Below are positions 52,588-61,640 of a stretch of DNA of 64,000 nucleotides, one piece after another (within the stretch, counting starts at the first letter, position 1; each line of letters opens with the position of its first letter). Both the position numbers and the translations under genes were made by a program. The notes beneath the pieces are model-generated. The model did no database searches. It was not told the origin of the DNA and saw nothing but the letters and a program-made list of their open reading frames with translations. Source of the stretch: Lentzea sp. NBRC 105346 (GTDB lineage Bacteria > Actinomycetota > Actinomycetes > Mycobacteriales > Pseudonocardiaceae); assembly GCF_030269605.1 (NCBI RefSeq), contig NZ_BSTQ01000006.1, positions 297,476 through 361,475 on the forward strand. Direction: 5' to 3'.

Positions 52588-53709
52588 ATGTCCGACGCAG
52601 GAACCGAGCAGAGAGTCGTCTGGTCGGAGCTGTTCATCGACCTCATCTGGGTGTTCGCGATCGCCCAGCTCGCGAGCCTGCTCGCGACCGGCAACGCGCT
52701 GGCGTTGCTGCTGCTCGTCCCGGTGTGGTGGGGCTGGGTGAGCATCACCGTGTACAGCAACGCCGCCGGGCAGCAGCTCGACATCGTCGCGGGACGGCTG
52801 GTGCTGTTCGCCGTCGCCGCGTGCGGTCTCGGCATGGCGGTGGCGATTCCGCAGGCCTTCGCCAACCATGGCGTGCTGTTTACAAGCGCATATCTCGCGC
52901 TGCGGCTCGTGCTCTGGTTGGCGATGCGGCCGCTCAGGTTCTACGACTCGAAGGCGGACCCGTTCACGGTCGGGCTCTTCGTCGCGGCACCACTGTTCCT
53001 CATCGGCGGTTTCCTGCCGCTGATACCGAGAATCACCCTGTGGGTGCTCGCCTCGATAGTCGAGATCGCGAGCCCGGTGTTGCTGCGCAAGTCGACGGCG
53101 ACGTTCGAGACCGCGCACCTGCCGGAGCGGTTCGGGTTGTTCATCATCATCGCGATCGGCGAAACCGTTGTGGCACTGGGCAGTCAGCTGTCGAACACAG
53201 ATGTGACGGCCGGCGCGCTCGGCCTGATGGCGCTGGCGTTCGTGTTCATCTGCGCGTTGTGGTGGACGTACTTCCACTTCGGCGCGTCGGCGATGCACCA
53301 CTCGTTGCGCACCACGAAGCTGCAGGGCCGGATCGTGCGGCAGGTCTTCGCGTACGCGCACCTCGCGTACGTCGTCGGCATCCTGTGCGTCGCGGTGGGG
53401 CTCAAGAAGCTCGTGCTGCACCCGCTCGACGCACCGCACTCCATGCCGGAACTGTTGCTGGCGCCCGGAGTCGCGATCTTCATCGGCGGGTTCGCCTACA
53501 GCCGGTGGCGGATGTTCGGCGCCCCAACGCTCTTCCGCAGTGCGGCGACCGCGGCGTGCGTGGTCATCGCGCTCGTCGCGCCGCTGCTGCCGCAGGTGGT
53601 GACCGCCGTCCTCTGTGCGCTCGTGCTGATCGCTTTGAACGCCCTGGAGTACTTCTGGGTCACCACCGAACGGCCGCTGCTGCTCGTCTGGCAGCCTACA
53701 AACCCTTAG
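52588..53709 (+). CDS. LtrA-family (low temperature requirement A) membrane protein
   Basis: A 373-aa polytopic protein with the LtrA N-terminal motif VVWSELFIDLIWVFAIAQLA and the middle segment PERFGLFIIIAIGETVVALG. About ten hydrophobic helices follow the family pattern. The biochemical role of LtrA is not settled. ATG 52588 has GGGGGA upstream. It is divergent from the small ORF/CopC-like pair and overlaps the convergent hydrolase by 14 bp. Confidence 0.9.
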   Translation: MSDAGTEQRVVWSELFIDLIWVFAIAQLASLLATGNALALLLLVPVWWGWVSITVYSNAAGQQLDIVAGRLVLFAVAACGLGMAVAIPQAFANHGVLFTSAYLALRLVLWLAMRPLRFYDSKADPFTVGLFVAAPLFLIGGFLPLIPRITLWVLASIVEIASPVLLRKSTATFETAHLPERFGLFIIIAIGETVVALGSQLSNTDVTAGALGLMALAFVFICALWWTYFHFGASAMHHSLRTTKLQGRIVRQVFAYAHLAYVVGILCVAVGLKKLVLHPLDAPHSMPELLLAPGVAIFIGGFAYSRWRMFGAPTLFRSAATAACVVIALVAPLLPQVVTAVLCALVLIALNALEYFWVTTERPLLLVWQPTNP

Positions 53710-54697
53710 CCCGCAACCAGTTCCGCGTGGCGTCGTAGTACTCGGCCGCGTTGCGGTGCAACCCGAGCGAATGCCCGGCACCGGGCAGCACGTAGGTCTC
53801 CAGCTGCGCCTCCGGCCGGTAGTACGGCGCCTCGCCCGCCCGCAACGACGCCGCGGACGAGCAGTCGCGCAGTGCCAGCAGCCCGCAGAACAGCACGTCC
53901 TGCGACCCGACGGCCTGGAAGACGGGGACGTCGATGCCATACGTCGTCGGCAGGACGATGCCGAACACGGCGACCGTGCCCATGCCCGGCACGGAGACCT
54001 CGTCCTTGGTCGCCTCGTCGGCCGCGATCACCGCCTCGTCGGCGTTGGCCGAGTAGAACAACCCCCTGCGCGCGCCGGGACGCGTGGTGAACCACAGCGG
54101 ATCGGTGCCGAGATGCGCGAGCTGGTTGTCCAGGAACACGGGCGTGAGGCCCAAAGCGGCTCCGACGGCGAGCGCGGGCACCGCGGGCATGTGCGTCATA
54201 CCGGACAACACCACGCCGTCGACGTCGTGGTACGTGGCGGCTTCCGCGGCGACGATCCCGGAACCGACGGAGTGCCCGACGATCACGACCTTCTGGAACG
54301 CCGTGCCGCCGACGTGACCGGCCCGCAGGTGCGAGACGACCTCGTGCATCGAGCGCGCCTCGACGTTGATCAGCATCGGCAGCGACGCCGGGTGCGTGCT
54401 CTGTCCCGCGCCCAGCCGGTCGACGGCGAACGTCGTGAACCCGTTGCGCGCCATGTCCCGCTGGTACGAGTACTGCTCGATGCCGATGTCCCAGTACGCG
54501 CGGTTGTACGTGCCGCCGTGCACCAGCAGCTGCACGCTCGTCGGATTAGCGTTGGCGGGCTTGCACAACTGGCCGTGCACGGTCGCCGCGCCGCCGGTCG
54601 GCCCGGTCACCGGCAGGTCCAGTTCGGAGCACATCGCACCGGTCTGCGGCGAGACCAGGAGCGAGGCCGCCAGCAGCGCGGTGATCAGCAGGTTCAC
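53696..54697 (-). CDS. Secreted alpha/beta hydrolase
   Basis: A 333-aa secreted hydrolase with a signal peptide (MNLLITALLAASLLVSPQTGA), LLVHGGTYNRAYWD at the oxyanion site and the Ser nucleophile in VVIVGHSVGSGIVAAEAA. The acid is probably in the region AVGSQDVLFC, and the catalytic His in VLPGAGHSLGLH. Four Cys could form disulfides outside the cell. GTG 54697 has a GGAGG site and overlaps the P450 stop (GTGA), so it is co-translated with the P450. The substrate is unknown. Confidence 0.85.
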   Translation of the reverse strand: MNLLITALLAASLLVSPQTGAMCSELDLPVTGPTGGAATVHGQLCKPANANPTSVQLLVHGGTYNRAYWDIGIEQYSYQRDMARNGFTTFAVDRLGAGQSTHPASLPMLINVEARSMHEVVSHLRAGHVGGTAFQKVVIVGHSVGSGIVAAEAATYHDVDGVVLSGMTHMPAVPALAVGAALGLTPVFLDNQLAHLGTDPLWFTTRPGARRGLFYSANADEAVIAADEATKDEVSVPGMGTVAVFGIVLPTTYGIDVPVFQAVGSQDVLFCGLLALRDCSSAASLRAGEAPYYRPEAQLETYVLPGAGHSLGLHRNAAEYYDATRNWLRAKGL

Positions 54698-56031
54698 GGG
54701 TCGTTCCTCCGGAGTACCGCGGTCATGGGCAGCTGGTTGGGCTGCATCGTCGCTTTCACCTGGGCGTAGACACGCAGTCCGGGCACCGGGTCGAGCTGCC
54801 AGCGACGGGCGATCGTGGCGGCGACCATGGCGATCTCGGTCTGCGCGAAGAAGTGGCCGGGACAGAAGCGGGCGCCCGCGCCGAACGGGATGAACGCGCC
54901 CTTGGGCAGTTCGGCCGCGCGGTCCGGCGCCCAGCGGTCCGGGTCGAACCGGTCGGGCTGCGGGAAGTAGCGCGGGTTGCGGTGCAGCGTGTGCTGGCTG
55001 ACCGCGACCTCGGTGCCCTTCTTGATGCGCACTCCGCCGAGCACGAGGTCCTCACGGGCGCGGCGCATCAGGATGATCGGCGGTGTGCGGCGCACGATCT
55101 CGTTGATGATGCGGTGCGTGTACTCCAGCTTCGGCAGGTCCGCGAACTCCACCGGCCGGTCGCCGACGACGGAGTCGATCTCCTCGTGGAACCGGCGCCG
55201 CACGTCCGGTCGCCTGCCGATCTCGTGGAAGAACCAGGAGAGCGCGACGGCCGTGGTCTCGGCGCCCGTGGTGAGGATCGTGACGACCTCGTCGCGGATC
55301 TGCTCGTCGCTCATCGGCTCGCCGGTCTCCTCGTCGCGCGCGGCGAGGAACGTCGACAGCAGGTCGCCGTGGTCCACGCCCTGTTCGCGGGCCGTGACAA
55401 CGACTTCCGGGATGACCTCGCGCAGCCGTGCGGCGGCCTCGTCGAACCGGCGGTTCGCCGGAATCGGCAGCTTCTCCACGAACGGCGGCGAGAACGCCCG
55501 GACGAGCACGTACTTCAGCATGATCGGGATCGAGCGCCTGATCTCGTCGAGCACCCGCGGCCCGAGCTCCGCGGAGAACAGCGTGCGCGCGGCGATGGAC
55601 AGCACGACGTCCTGCATCCGCTTGTCCACCTGGACGATCTCGCCCGGCTTCCACTGGTCCGCGAGGTTCTCCGCGTAGGTGCGCATGGTGTGCTCGGCGT
55701 AGCCCTCGATGCGGGCACGGCTGAACGCGGGCAGCACCATCCGCCGCTGCCGCTGGTTGAACGCGCCGTTCGACGTGGCGAGCCCGTCGCCGAAGAGCGG
55801 GCGCATCTTGTCGAACACCACGCCCTTGTCGAACTTCGCCGCGTCGGTCGACAACACCTGCCAGGCCAGTTCGGGAGTGATCACCAGGAACACCGGCAGC
55901 GGGCCCAGGAAGATCCGCACCACGTCACCGCTCGCGGGCAGGGACGAGAGGAACTCGACCGGGTTTCGCAGTAATCGGACGGTGTGTCCCACCAACGGCC
56001 ATCGGCCAGGAACATCCACGCGCGCAACCAT
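54694..56031 (-). CDS. Cytochrome P450 (terpene-oxidase-like class)
   Basis: A 445-aa P450 with a short hydrophobic N-terminus (GRWPLVGHTVRLLRNPVEFL), the I-helix LTTGAETTAVALSWFFHEIG, K-helix EIVRRTPP, DPDRW and heme loop FGAGARFCPGHFFAQTEIAM (Cys ~390). The arrangement resembles CYP170/CYP183-type sesquiterpene oxygenases. Its substrate could be a terpene, though no terpene synthase is adjacent (geosmin synthase ends 5.6 kb away). It forms a two-gene operon with a secreted hydrolase. Confidence 0.9.
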   Translation of the reverse strand: MVARVDVPGRWPLVGHTVRLLRNPVEFLSSLPASGDVVRIFLGPLPVFLVITPELAWQVLSTDAAKFDKGVVFDKMRPLFGDGLATSNGAFNQRQRRMVLPAFSRARIEGYAEHTMRTYAENLADQWKPGEIVQVDKRMQDVVLSIAARTLFSAELGPRVLDEIRRSIPIMLKYVLVRAFSPPFVEKLPIPANRRFDEAAARLREVIPEVVVTAREQGVDHGDLLSTFLAARDEETGEPMSDEQIRDEVVTILTTGAETTAVALSWFFHEIGRRPDVRRRFHEEIDSVVGDRPVEFADLPKLEYTHRIINEIVRRTPPIILMRRAREDLVLGGVRIKKGTEVAVSQHTLHRNPRYFPQPDRFDPDRWAPDRAAELPKGAFIPFGAGARFCPGHFFAQTEIAMVAATIARRWQLDPVPGLRVYAQVKATMQPNQLPMTAVLRRNDP

Positions 56032-56119
56032 ATTGAGGACCGCTGCTCCGAAGCGAGGAGAACCACTCGATCGGATGTGCCATGGCCGATGTCAGCCATC
56101 AGGCCTAAGCTTCGGTTGT

Positions 56120-56938
56120 GTGAGCAAAGACCAGAGCTGGGTGCCGGTCGAGGTCGACACCACCGTGCCCAGCCCGGCCCGCGTGTACGACTACTGGCTC
56201 GGCGGAGGGCACAACTTCCAGTCCGACCGCGCGCTGGCCGAGAAGATCATCCAGCTCATGCCCGGTATCCGCGACGCGGCCCGGCTGAACAGGTCGTTCC
56301 TGCGTCGCGCCGCGTTGTTCATGGTCGAGTCCGGCGTGCGTCAGTTCCTCGACGTCGGATCCGGCATCCCGACCGTGGGAAACCTGCACGAGATCGTCCA
56401 GGAAGCCGACCCGGAATGCCGGGTCGTGTACGTGGACAAGGATCCGGTCGCCGTCGCGCACAGCGAGCTGCTGCTGTTGGGCAACGAGCGAACCACCGTG
56501 CTGCGCGCCGATCTCCGTGACGTCGACAGCATCTTCGAGTCCGAGCAGGTCTCCCGGTTGATCGACCTCGATCAGCCCGTCGGCCTGTTCATGTTGCTGC
56601 TGCTGCATTTCGTGCCGGACGACTGGAAACCCGTTTCCGTTCTCGGCGAATACCGCGACCGGCTGCCGCGGGGCAGTTTCCTCGCTCTGTCGCACGTCGC
56701 GGCCGAGGCCAAGCCCGCGGGCATGGACGAGGCCGTGCAGACGTACAACGCGAAGAGCGCGCAGAACCAGGCCTACCTGCGCAACCGGGACGAGGTGCTG
56801 CGTTTCTTCGACGGCTACGAGCTGGTCGAGCCGGGACTGGTCGGATGTCCGGCCTGGCGGCCCGAGGGATGCGGGGACTTCTCGCCGACCGCCGAGATCA
56901 ACGCCGTGCCGTGGTGCGGTGTGGGGGTGAAGTCGTGA
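56120..56938 (+). CDS. DUF574 SAM-dependent methyltransferase
   Basis: A 272-aa methyltransferase of the actinobacterial DUF574 family. It shows VPSPARVYDYWLGGGHNFQS DR region, VRQFLDVGSGIPTVGNLHE (SAM-binding motif I) and VVYVDKDPVAVAHSELLLLG. Targets of the family are largely unknown, and these proteins often sit near morphogenesis or regulatory genes. GTG 56120 was chosen as the usual short start directly before the Asp/Trp N-terminus. The stop overlaps the following VOC gene (GTGA). Confidence 0.92.
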   Translation: MSKDQSWVPVEVDTTVPSPARVYDYWLGGGHNFQSDRALAEKIIQLMPGIRDAARLNRSFLRRAALFMVESGVRQFLDVGSGIPTVGNLHEIVQEADPECRVVYVDKDPVAVAHSELLLLGNERTTVLRADLRDVDSIFESEQVSRLIDLDQPVGLFMLLLLHFVPDDWKPVSVLGEYRDRLPRGSFLALSHVAAEAKPAGMDEAVQTYNAKSAQNQAYLRNRDEVLRFFDGYELVEPGLVGCPAWRPEGCGDFSPTAEINAVPWCGVGVKS

Positions 56939-57294
56939 TCGAGGGAGTACACGCCATCGTGTTCGGCCCGGACGCCGAGGCGGCCAGGGCCTTCTTCCGG
57001 GACACGCTCGGCCTCGGCGGCGTGGACGCGGGCGGCGGCTGGCTGATCTTCGCGTTGCCACCGGCGGAGGTCGCGGTTCATCCGACGGACGGCCAGGCGA
57101 TGCACGAGCTGTACCTGATGTGCCGCGACATCAACGCGACGGTCGAGGAACTGAAGGCCAAGGGCGTGGAGTTCACGCAACCCGTCGCGGATCAGGGCTG
57201 GGGACTCGTCACGAGGCTCAAAATCCCTGGTGGGGGCGACATCGGGCTGTACGAGCCGCGGCACCCGTCACCGCTGACGGCCTTCGGTCAGTGA
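56935..57294 (+). CDS. VOC-fold protein
   Basis: A 119-aa glyoxalase-fold protein starting VIEGVHAIVFGPDAEAARAF FRDTLGL, with AVHPTDGQAMHELYLMCRDI, ELKAKGVEFTQPVADQGWG and a final GGGDIGLYEPRHPSP. The His, Glu and Glu near those strands could bind metal. GTG 56935 overlaps the methyltransferase stop. It lies 42 bp before the FAD monooxygenase gene. Confidence 0.85.
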   Translation: MIEGVHAIVFGPDAEAARAFFRDTLGLGGVDAGGGWLIFALPPAEVAVHPTDGQAMHELYLMCRDINATVEELKAKGVEFTQPVADQGWGLVTRLKIPGGGDIGLYEPRHPSPLTAFGQ

Positions 57295-57336
57295 TCGGTC
57301 AGCTCGCTGACAGCACCGGTCGGCAGAGTTCTGGCC

Positions 57337-58506
57337 ATGACGAACATCCTGATCTCCGGCGCCAGCATCGGCGGCCCCGCACTCGCGTACTGGCTGCGGC
57401 AGTACGGCTTCGACGTCACCGTGGTGGAGCGGGCGCCCGCCCCGCGCGCCGGTGGCCAGGCCGTGGACGTGCGCGGCCCCGCGCTCGACGTGATCGACAG
57501 GATGGGCCTGCTCGACGAGGTCCGCGAGCTGTGCACCGGCATGCGCGGCATGACCGTGGTCGACCCCGAGGGCAACGAGCTGTTCAGCAGCACCGAGCGC
57601 ACGCTGACGGGCGGTGAGCTGGACAGCCCGGACATCGAGATCATGCGTGACGACCTCGCCGACCTGCTCTTCGACCGCACCGAATGCGTCGAGTACCTGT
57701 TCGGCGACACGATCGTCACCCTCGATGACCGTTCGGACGGCGTGCACGTCACGTTCGAGAACAACGCGCCCCGCACGTTCGACATCGTGGTCGGCGCGGA
57801 CGGCCTGCACTCCAACGTGCGCAGGCTGGTGTTCGGGCCGGAGGAGCAGTTCATCTCGCACCTCGGCACGTACCTGTCGGTGTTCACCACGCCGAACTTC
57901 CTCGACCTCGACCACTGGCAGGTGTTCTGCCAGGCCGGCGTGCTCGGCGGCGGCGTGATGAGCGCGCGCAAGAACACCGAGGCCCGCTTCTACCTGGGCT
58001 TCGAGTCGCCCGAGCCGATCAAGTACGACTACCGCGACGTCAACGCGCAGAAGCAGCTGATCGCCGACGCGTTCGCGTCGTCGGGCTGGGAGTTCCCCAA
58101 CGCCGTCGAGCACATGTGGAACGCCGACGACTTCCACTTCGACTCGATGAGCCAGATCCACCTGGACACCTGGTCGCGCGGCCGCGTCGTGCTGCTCGGC
58201 GACGCCGGGTACTGCGGTTCGCCGATGTCCGGTCAGGGCACCAGCATGGCGCTCGTCGGCGCCTACGTGCTGGCCGGCGAGCTGGCGGCGGCGCGCGGGG
58301 ACCACGTCACCGCGTTCGCCCGGTACGAGGCCGAGATCCGTGACTACGTGCGGGCCAACCAGCAGCTGGCGCTGGACAACAAGGCGCGCGTCGAGGCGCA
58401 GGTGTTGGAGTCGCAGGGGGAGGAGGTCGGCGACATGCCGACCATGGAGACCTTCACCGAGACCGTGAACTCCTTGGTGCTCAAGGACTACTCGCCGATG
58501 TCGTAA
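57337..58506 (+). CDS. FAD-dependent monooxygenase
   Basis: A 389-aa flavoprotein with MTNILISGASIGGPALAYWL at the N-terminus, DIVVGADGLHSNVRRLVFG as the DG motif and RVVLLGDAGYCGSPMSGQGT for FAD binding. It resembles TetX/aromatic hydroxylases of actinomycetes. The DUF574 methyltransferase and VOC genes lie upstream on the same strand and may be co-transcribed, although the gap lacks a good ribosome-binding site. Substrate unknown. Confidence 0.88.
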   Translation: MTNILISGASIGGPALAYWLRQYGFDVTVVERAPAPRAGGQAVDVRGPALDVIDRMGLLDEVRELCTGMRGMTVVDPEGNELFSSTERTLTGGELDSPDIEIMRDDLADLLFDRTECVEYLFGDTIVTLDDRSDGVHVTFENNAPRTFDIVVGADGLHSNVRRLVFGPEEQFISHLGTYLSVFTTPNFLDLDHWQVFCQAGVLGGGVMSARKNTEARFYLGFESPEPIKYDYRDVNAQKQLIADAFASSGWEFPNAVEHMWNADDFHFDSMSQIHLDTWSRGRVVLLGDAGYCGSPMSGQGTSMALVGAYVLAGELAAARGDHVTAFARYEAEIRDYVRANQQLALDNKARVEAQVLESQGEEVGDMPTMETFTETVNSLVLKDYSPMS

Positions 58507-58587
58507 TTCCGCCGCAAGGCGCTTAGGCTGGGAAGGTTCACACCCTGCGCCCTGCCGCGGGTGGCCATCGCGGAGGGACGGCGACGC

Positions 58588-59019
58588 ATGGGACCGCAAC
58601 TCGACGAGTTGGCCGACGTGCTCCAGGTGGCGTGCAAGGTCAACGGAGCGGACCGGGGCAACGTCCAGCTGTTCGACCGGTGGCTCGGCGGGTTGCGGAT
58701 CGTCACGCACACCGGGTTCGAGAACCCGTTCCTCGACTTCTTCAAGCTCGTGCGCGATGACGGTTCGGCCTGTGCGGCCGCGATGCGGCGCGGTGACGTG
58801 GTCGTCGTGGACGACGTGCGCAGGAGCCCGCTGTTCGACCGCGCGGCGAAGCAGATCATGGTCGACGCCGGGGCGTTGTCGGTGCAGTCGACTCCGTTGA
58901 TCACTTCGGACGGCCGGCTGGTCGGGATGCTCAACACGCACTCGACCGTCCGTGGCAGCCCACGTGCGGAGAGCAATACCTCGTCCATCGGCTCGCCGAC
59001 GTCGCGGCCGACTGGATGA
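58588..59019 (+). CDS. GAF-domain protein with 3' frameshift (probably disrupted)
   Basis: About 143 aa starting at ATG 58588 (GGAGGG upstream; GTG 58561 is an alternative). The GAF core is normal: CKVNGADRGNVQLFDRWLGG and DDGSACAAAMRRGDVVVVDD. After LVGMLNTHST the frame turns to Ser/Arg-rich sequence. The expected family ending (EQYLVHRLADVAADWMNQ) is encoded two bases out of phase at about 58955-59010. That makes this gene frameshifted, by mutation or sequence error. The alternate frame stops at 59057. Confidence 0.6.
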   Translation: MGPQLDELADVLQVACKVNGADRGNVQLFDRWLGGLRIVTHTGFENPFLDFFKLVRDDGSACAAAMRRGDVVVVDDVRRSPLFDRAAKQIMVDAGALSVQSTPLITSDGRLVGMLNTHSTVRGSPRAESNTSSIGSPTSRPTG

Positions 59020-59100
59020 ACCAGTCGGTAACACGGACGTCCTCCATATCGACCTGATCGATGTGGGGCGCACCGCGCCGATCCTGTTGGAGGTGACGGC

Positions 59101-60645
59101 GTGAGAGCGCGCTACCTGTTCGTAGTCGCGATACTGCTCGCGGTGACGGCTGCCGCGAGCCAGGCTCCGAACTCCGCGCCCACGCGCGGCTTCACCCCCG
59201 TGCTCGTGCCCGCACCGGCGTCGTTGCAGGTGAGGTCCGGTGTCACGTTCATGCTGACGCCGTCGACCCAGATCCACTCGGACGACGCGGGTGTCGGCGA
59301 TTTCCTCGCCCAGCTGTTGCGCCGTTCGACCGGCTACCCGCTCGAAGAAGGCGAGCACGGCATCTCGCTGCTGCTGTCCGGCGCACCGGCGGACGCGGGC
59401 GACGAGGGGTATCGGCTCGACGTGTCCGACACCGAGATCGTGGTGCGTGCGAACAAGCCCGCGGGCCTGTTCAACGGCGTGCAGACGCTGCGGCAGTTGC
59501 TGCCGCCGGACGTGGAGAGCAAGGAGGTGCGCGACGCGTCGTGGACCGTGCCGGGCGTGACGATCACCGACCGGCCCCGGTTCGAGCACCGCGGCGCCAT
59601 GCTGGACGTGGTGCGGCACTTCCAGCCGGTCAACGTGGTGAAGGACTTCATCGACCGGATGGCGTTGTACAAGCTGAACTACTTCCACTGGCACCTGACC
59701 AACGACCAGGGCTGGCGCGTCGAGATCGAGAGCTGGCCGAAGCTCGCGACGGTCGGTGGCAGCAAGCAGGTCGGCGGCGACCGGGGTGGCTACTACACCA
59801 AGGCGCAGTACCGCGAGATCGTCGCGTACGCCGCCGCGCGCAACATCACCGTCGTTCCCGAGATCGACATGCCCGGCCACACCAACGCGGCGCTCGCGTC
59901 GTACCCGGAGCTCAACTGCAACGGTCAGGCCAAGCAGCTCTACACCGGTGTGGACGTCGGCTTCAGCAGCCTGTGCGCGGGCTCGGAGACCACCTACGCG
60001 TTCGTCGACGACGTGGTCCGCGAGATCGCGGAGATGACGCCCGGCCCGTACTTCCACATCGGCGGCGACGAGGCGAACGCGACCTCGCCCGCGGACTACC
60101 AGGCGTTCATGGACCGCGCGCTGCCGATCCTCGCCAAGTACGGCAAGACGCCCATCGGCTGGCACGAGTTCATCCGCACCACCGAGGACCCGTCGGCGAT
60201 CCCGCAGTACTGGAGCGCCGACCGCGGGGACGACTCCGTGCTCGGCCACGAGGTGATCCTGTCGCCGCCCAACCACGCGTACCTCGACATGAAGTACAAC
60301 CGCGGCACCGAACTCGGCCTCAACTGGGGCGGGTACGTCGACGTGCGGGACTCCTACGACTGGAACCCCGGCACCTTCCTGGTGAACGTGGGGGAGGTGT
60401 CGATCCGCGGCGTCGAGGCTCCACTGTGGACCGAGACCGTGGTGACGCCGGACGACATCGAGTACATGATGTTCCCGCGGCTGCCCGCGATCGCCGAGCT
60501 GGGCTGGTCGCCGTTCGCCACGCACAGCTGGGACTCGTTCCGCGTGCGGCTCGGCTCGCACGGGCCGCGCTGGGAGATCATGGGGATCAACTTCTATCGG
60601 TCGAAGCAGATCCCGTGGTCAGGCCGCCACCAGGCGGGATCGTAG
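59101..60645 (+). CDS. Secreted beta-N-acetylhexosaminidase (GH20)
   Basis: A 514-aa secreted GH20 enzyme. The signal peptide covers residues 1-21. A GH20b N-domain runs to ~150 (DEGYRLDVSDTEIVVRANKP). The catalytic barrel begins RPRFEHRGAMLDVVRHFQPV and has KLNYFHWHLTNDQGWRVEIE. The Asp323-Glu324 pair (HIGGDEANATS) is used for substrate-assisted catalysis. It releases terminal GlcNAc from chitin fragments or glycans. GTG 59101 has a GGAGG site. Confidence 0.94.
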   Translation: MRARYLFVVAILLAVTAAASQAPNSAPTRGFTPVLVPAPASLQVRSGVTFMLTPSTQIHSDDAGVGDFLAQLLRRSTGYPLEEGEHGISLLLSGAPADAGDEGYRLDVSDTEIVVRANKPAGLFNGVQTLRQLLPPDVESKEVRDASWTVPGVTITDRPRFEHRGAMLDVVRHFQPVNVVKDFIDRMALYKLNYFHWHLTNDQGWRVEIESWPKLATVGGSKQVGGDRGGYYTKAQYREIVAYAAARNITVVPEIDMPGHTNAALASYPELNCNGQAKQLYTGVDVGFSSLCAGSETTYAFVDDVVREIAEMTPGPYFHIGGDEANATSPADYQAFMDRALPILAKYGKTPIGWHEFIRTTEDPSAIPQYWSADRGDDSVLGHEVILSPPNHAYLDMKYNRGTELGLNWGGYVDVRDSYDWNPGTFLVNVGEVSIRGVEAPLWTETVVTPDDIEYMMFPRLPAIAELGWSPFATHSWDSFRVRLGSHGPRWEIMGINFYRSKQIPWSGRHQAGS

Positions 60646-60731
60646 CCACCACACCACTCCTTAGTGGAACAACTATGGCTGCGTTCGGGGCGAGGAGGTT
60701 GTCAAGCAGGCCTCGCGGGTAGCCGAGTGAC

Positions 60732-61640
60732 ATGGCGGACAGAGTTGTCGTGTTCGCGCCATCGCCGCAGCTCACGATCACCGTCGAGGACCTCGACGGG
60801 GAACCGGACGTGCACCTGCACGCCGGTGGTCAGGGCTTCTGGCAGGCGCGCATGATCGCCGCGCTGGGCGTGGAGGCGGTGCTCTGCGCGGGGTTCGGCG
60901 GGGAGACCGGCCGCGTGCTGCGCACCCTCGTGCTCGAAGAGGGCATCGTGGTGCGGGCCCGTGAGGTGGCCGCGCAGAACAGCGCCTACATCCATCTGCG
61001 GGAGGAGGACGGCCGGACCCCGGTCGTCGAGATGCCCGCGGCCGCGTTGTCCCGGCACGAGCTGGACGACCTGCACGAGTTGACGCTGGTAGAGGGCCTG
61101 CGCGCGGGGACCGCGGTGCTCAGCGGGCCAACGAACGACCGGGTCTTGCCGGCGGACACGTACCGGCGGCTGACCGCCGACCTGTCGAGCAACGGCTGCC
61201 AGGTCGTCGTCGATCTCGCGGGCGAGCGGCTCTCGGCGGCGCTGGAGGGCGGTCCGGCGGTGATCAAGGTCAGCCACGAGGAGCTCGGACTGTCCAAGGT
61301 GCCCGAGCTGGTCGAGGCCGTGCGGGAACTCGCCTCGGGCGGCGCGCGGATCGTCGTGGTGTCGCGGGCGGAGGAGCCCGCGCTGGCGTTGATCGAGGGC
61401 GAACTGCACTTCGTCGAGCTGCCGTCGCTGGAACCGGTGGACACGCGTGGCGCGGGCGACTCGATGACCGCGGGAATGGCGGCCGCGCTCGCGGAGGGAT
61501 GCCCGGCCGAGGAGGCGGTGCGGCTCGGTGCCGCGGCCGGTGCGGTGAACGTGACGCGGCACGGGCTGGGGTCCGGTCGCGGTGAGGCGGTCCGCGCGAT
61601 GGCGGAACGTGTTGTGCTCAAACCGATCGAGGACGGCTGA
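60732..61640 (+). CDS. PfkB-family sugar kinase (1-phosphofructokinase-like)
   Basis: A 302-aa ribokinase-superfamily protein. An N-terminal sugar-binding region (LDGEPDVHLHAGGQGFWQAR) precedes the C-terminal ATP site DTRGAGDSMTAGMAAALAEG, whose catalytic base is Asp243. Length and pattern resemble FruK/LacC-type kinases. It shares one base with the SurE gene (TGATG), so a kinase and a phosphatase/nucleotidase are co-translated. Substrate not determined. Confidence 0.88.
   Translation: MADRVVVFAPSPQLTITVEDLDGEPDVHLHAGGQGFWQARMIAALGVEAVLCAGFGGETGRVLRTLVLEEGIVVRAREVAAQNSAYIHLREEDGRTPVVEMPAAALSRHELDDLHELTLVEGLRAGTAVLSGPTNDRVLPADTYRRLTADLSSNGCQVVVDLAGERLSAALEGGPAVIKVSHEELGLSKVPELVEAVRELASGGARIVVVSRAEEPALALIEGELHFVELPSLEPVDTRGAGDSMTAGMAAALAEGCPAEEAVRLGAAAGAVNVTRHGLGSGRGEAVRAMAERVVLKPIEDG

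Noticed and set aside
58959..59104. Short plus-strand frame ending DVLHIDLIDVGRTAPILLEV TA just before the hexosaminidase
   Set aside because: The only possible start lacks a ribosome-binding site and the frame overlaps the shifted end of the GAF gene.
57268..60561. A 1,097-codon open frame on the minus strand (and similar very long antisense frames at 30070-33294 and 46877-50647)
   Set aside because: They lie opposite well-identified genes, have Arg/His/Val/Pro-rich composition without domains, and arise from high third-position GC.
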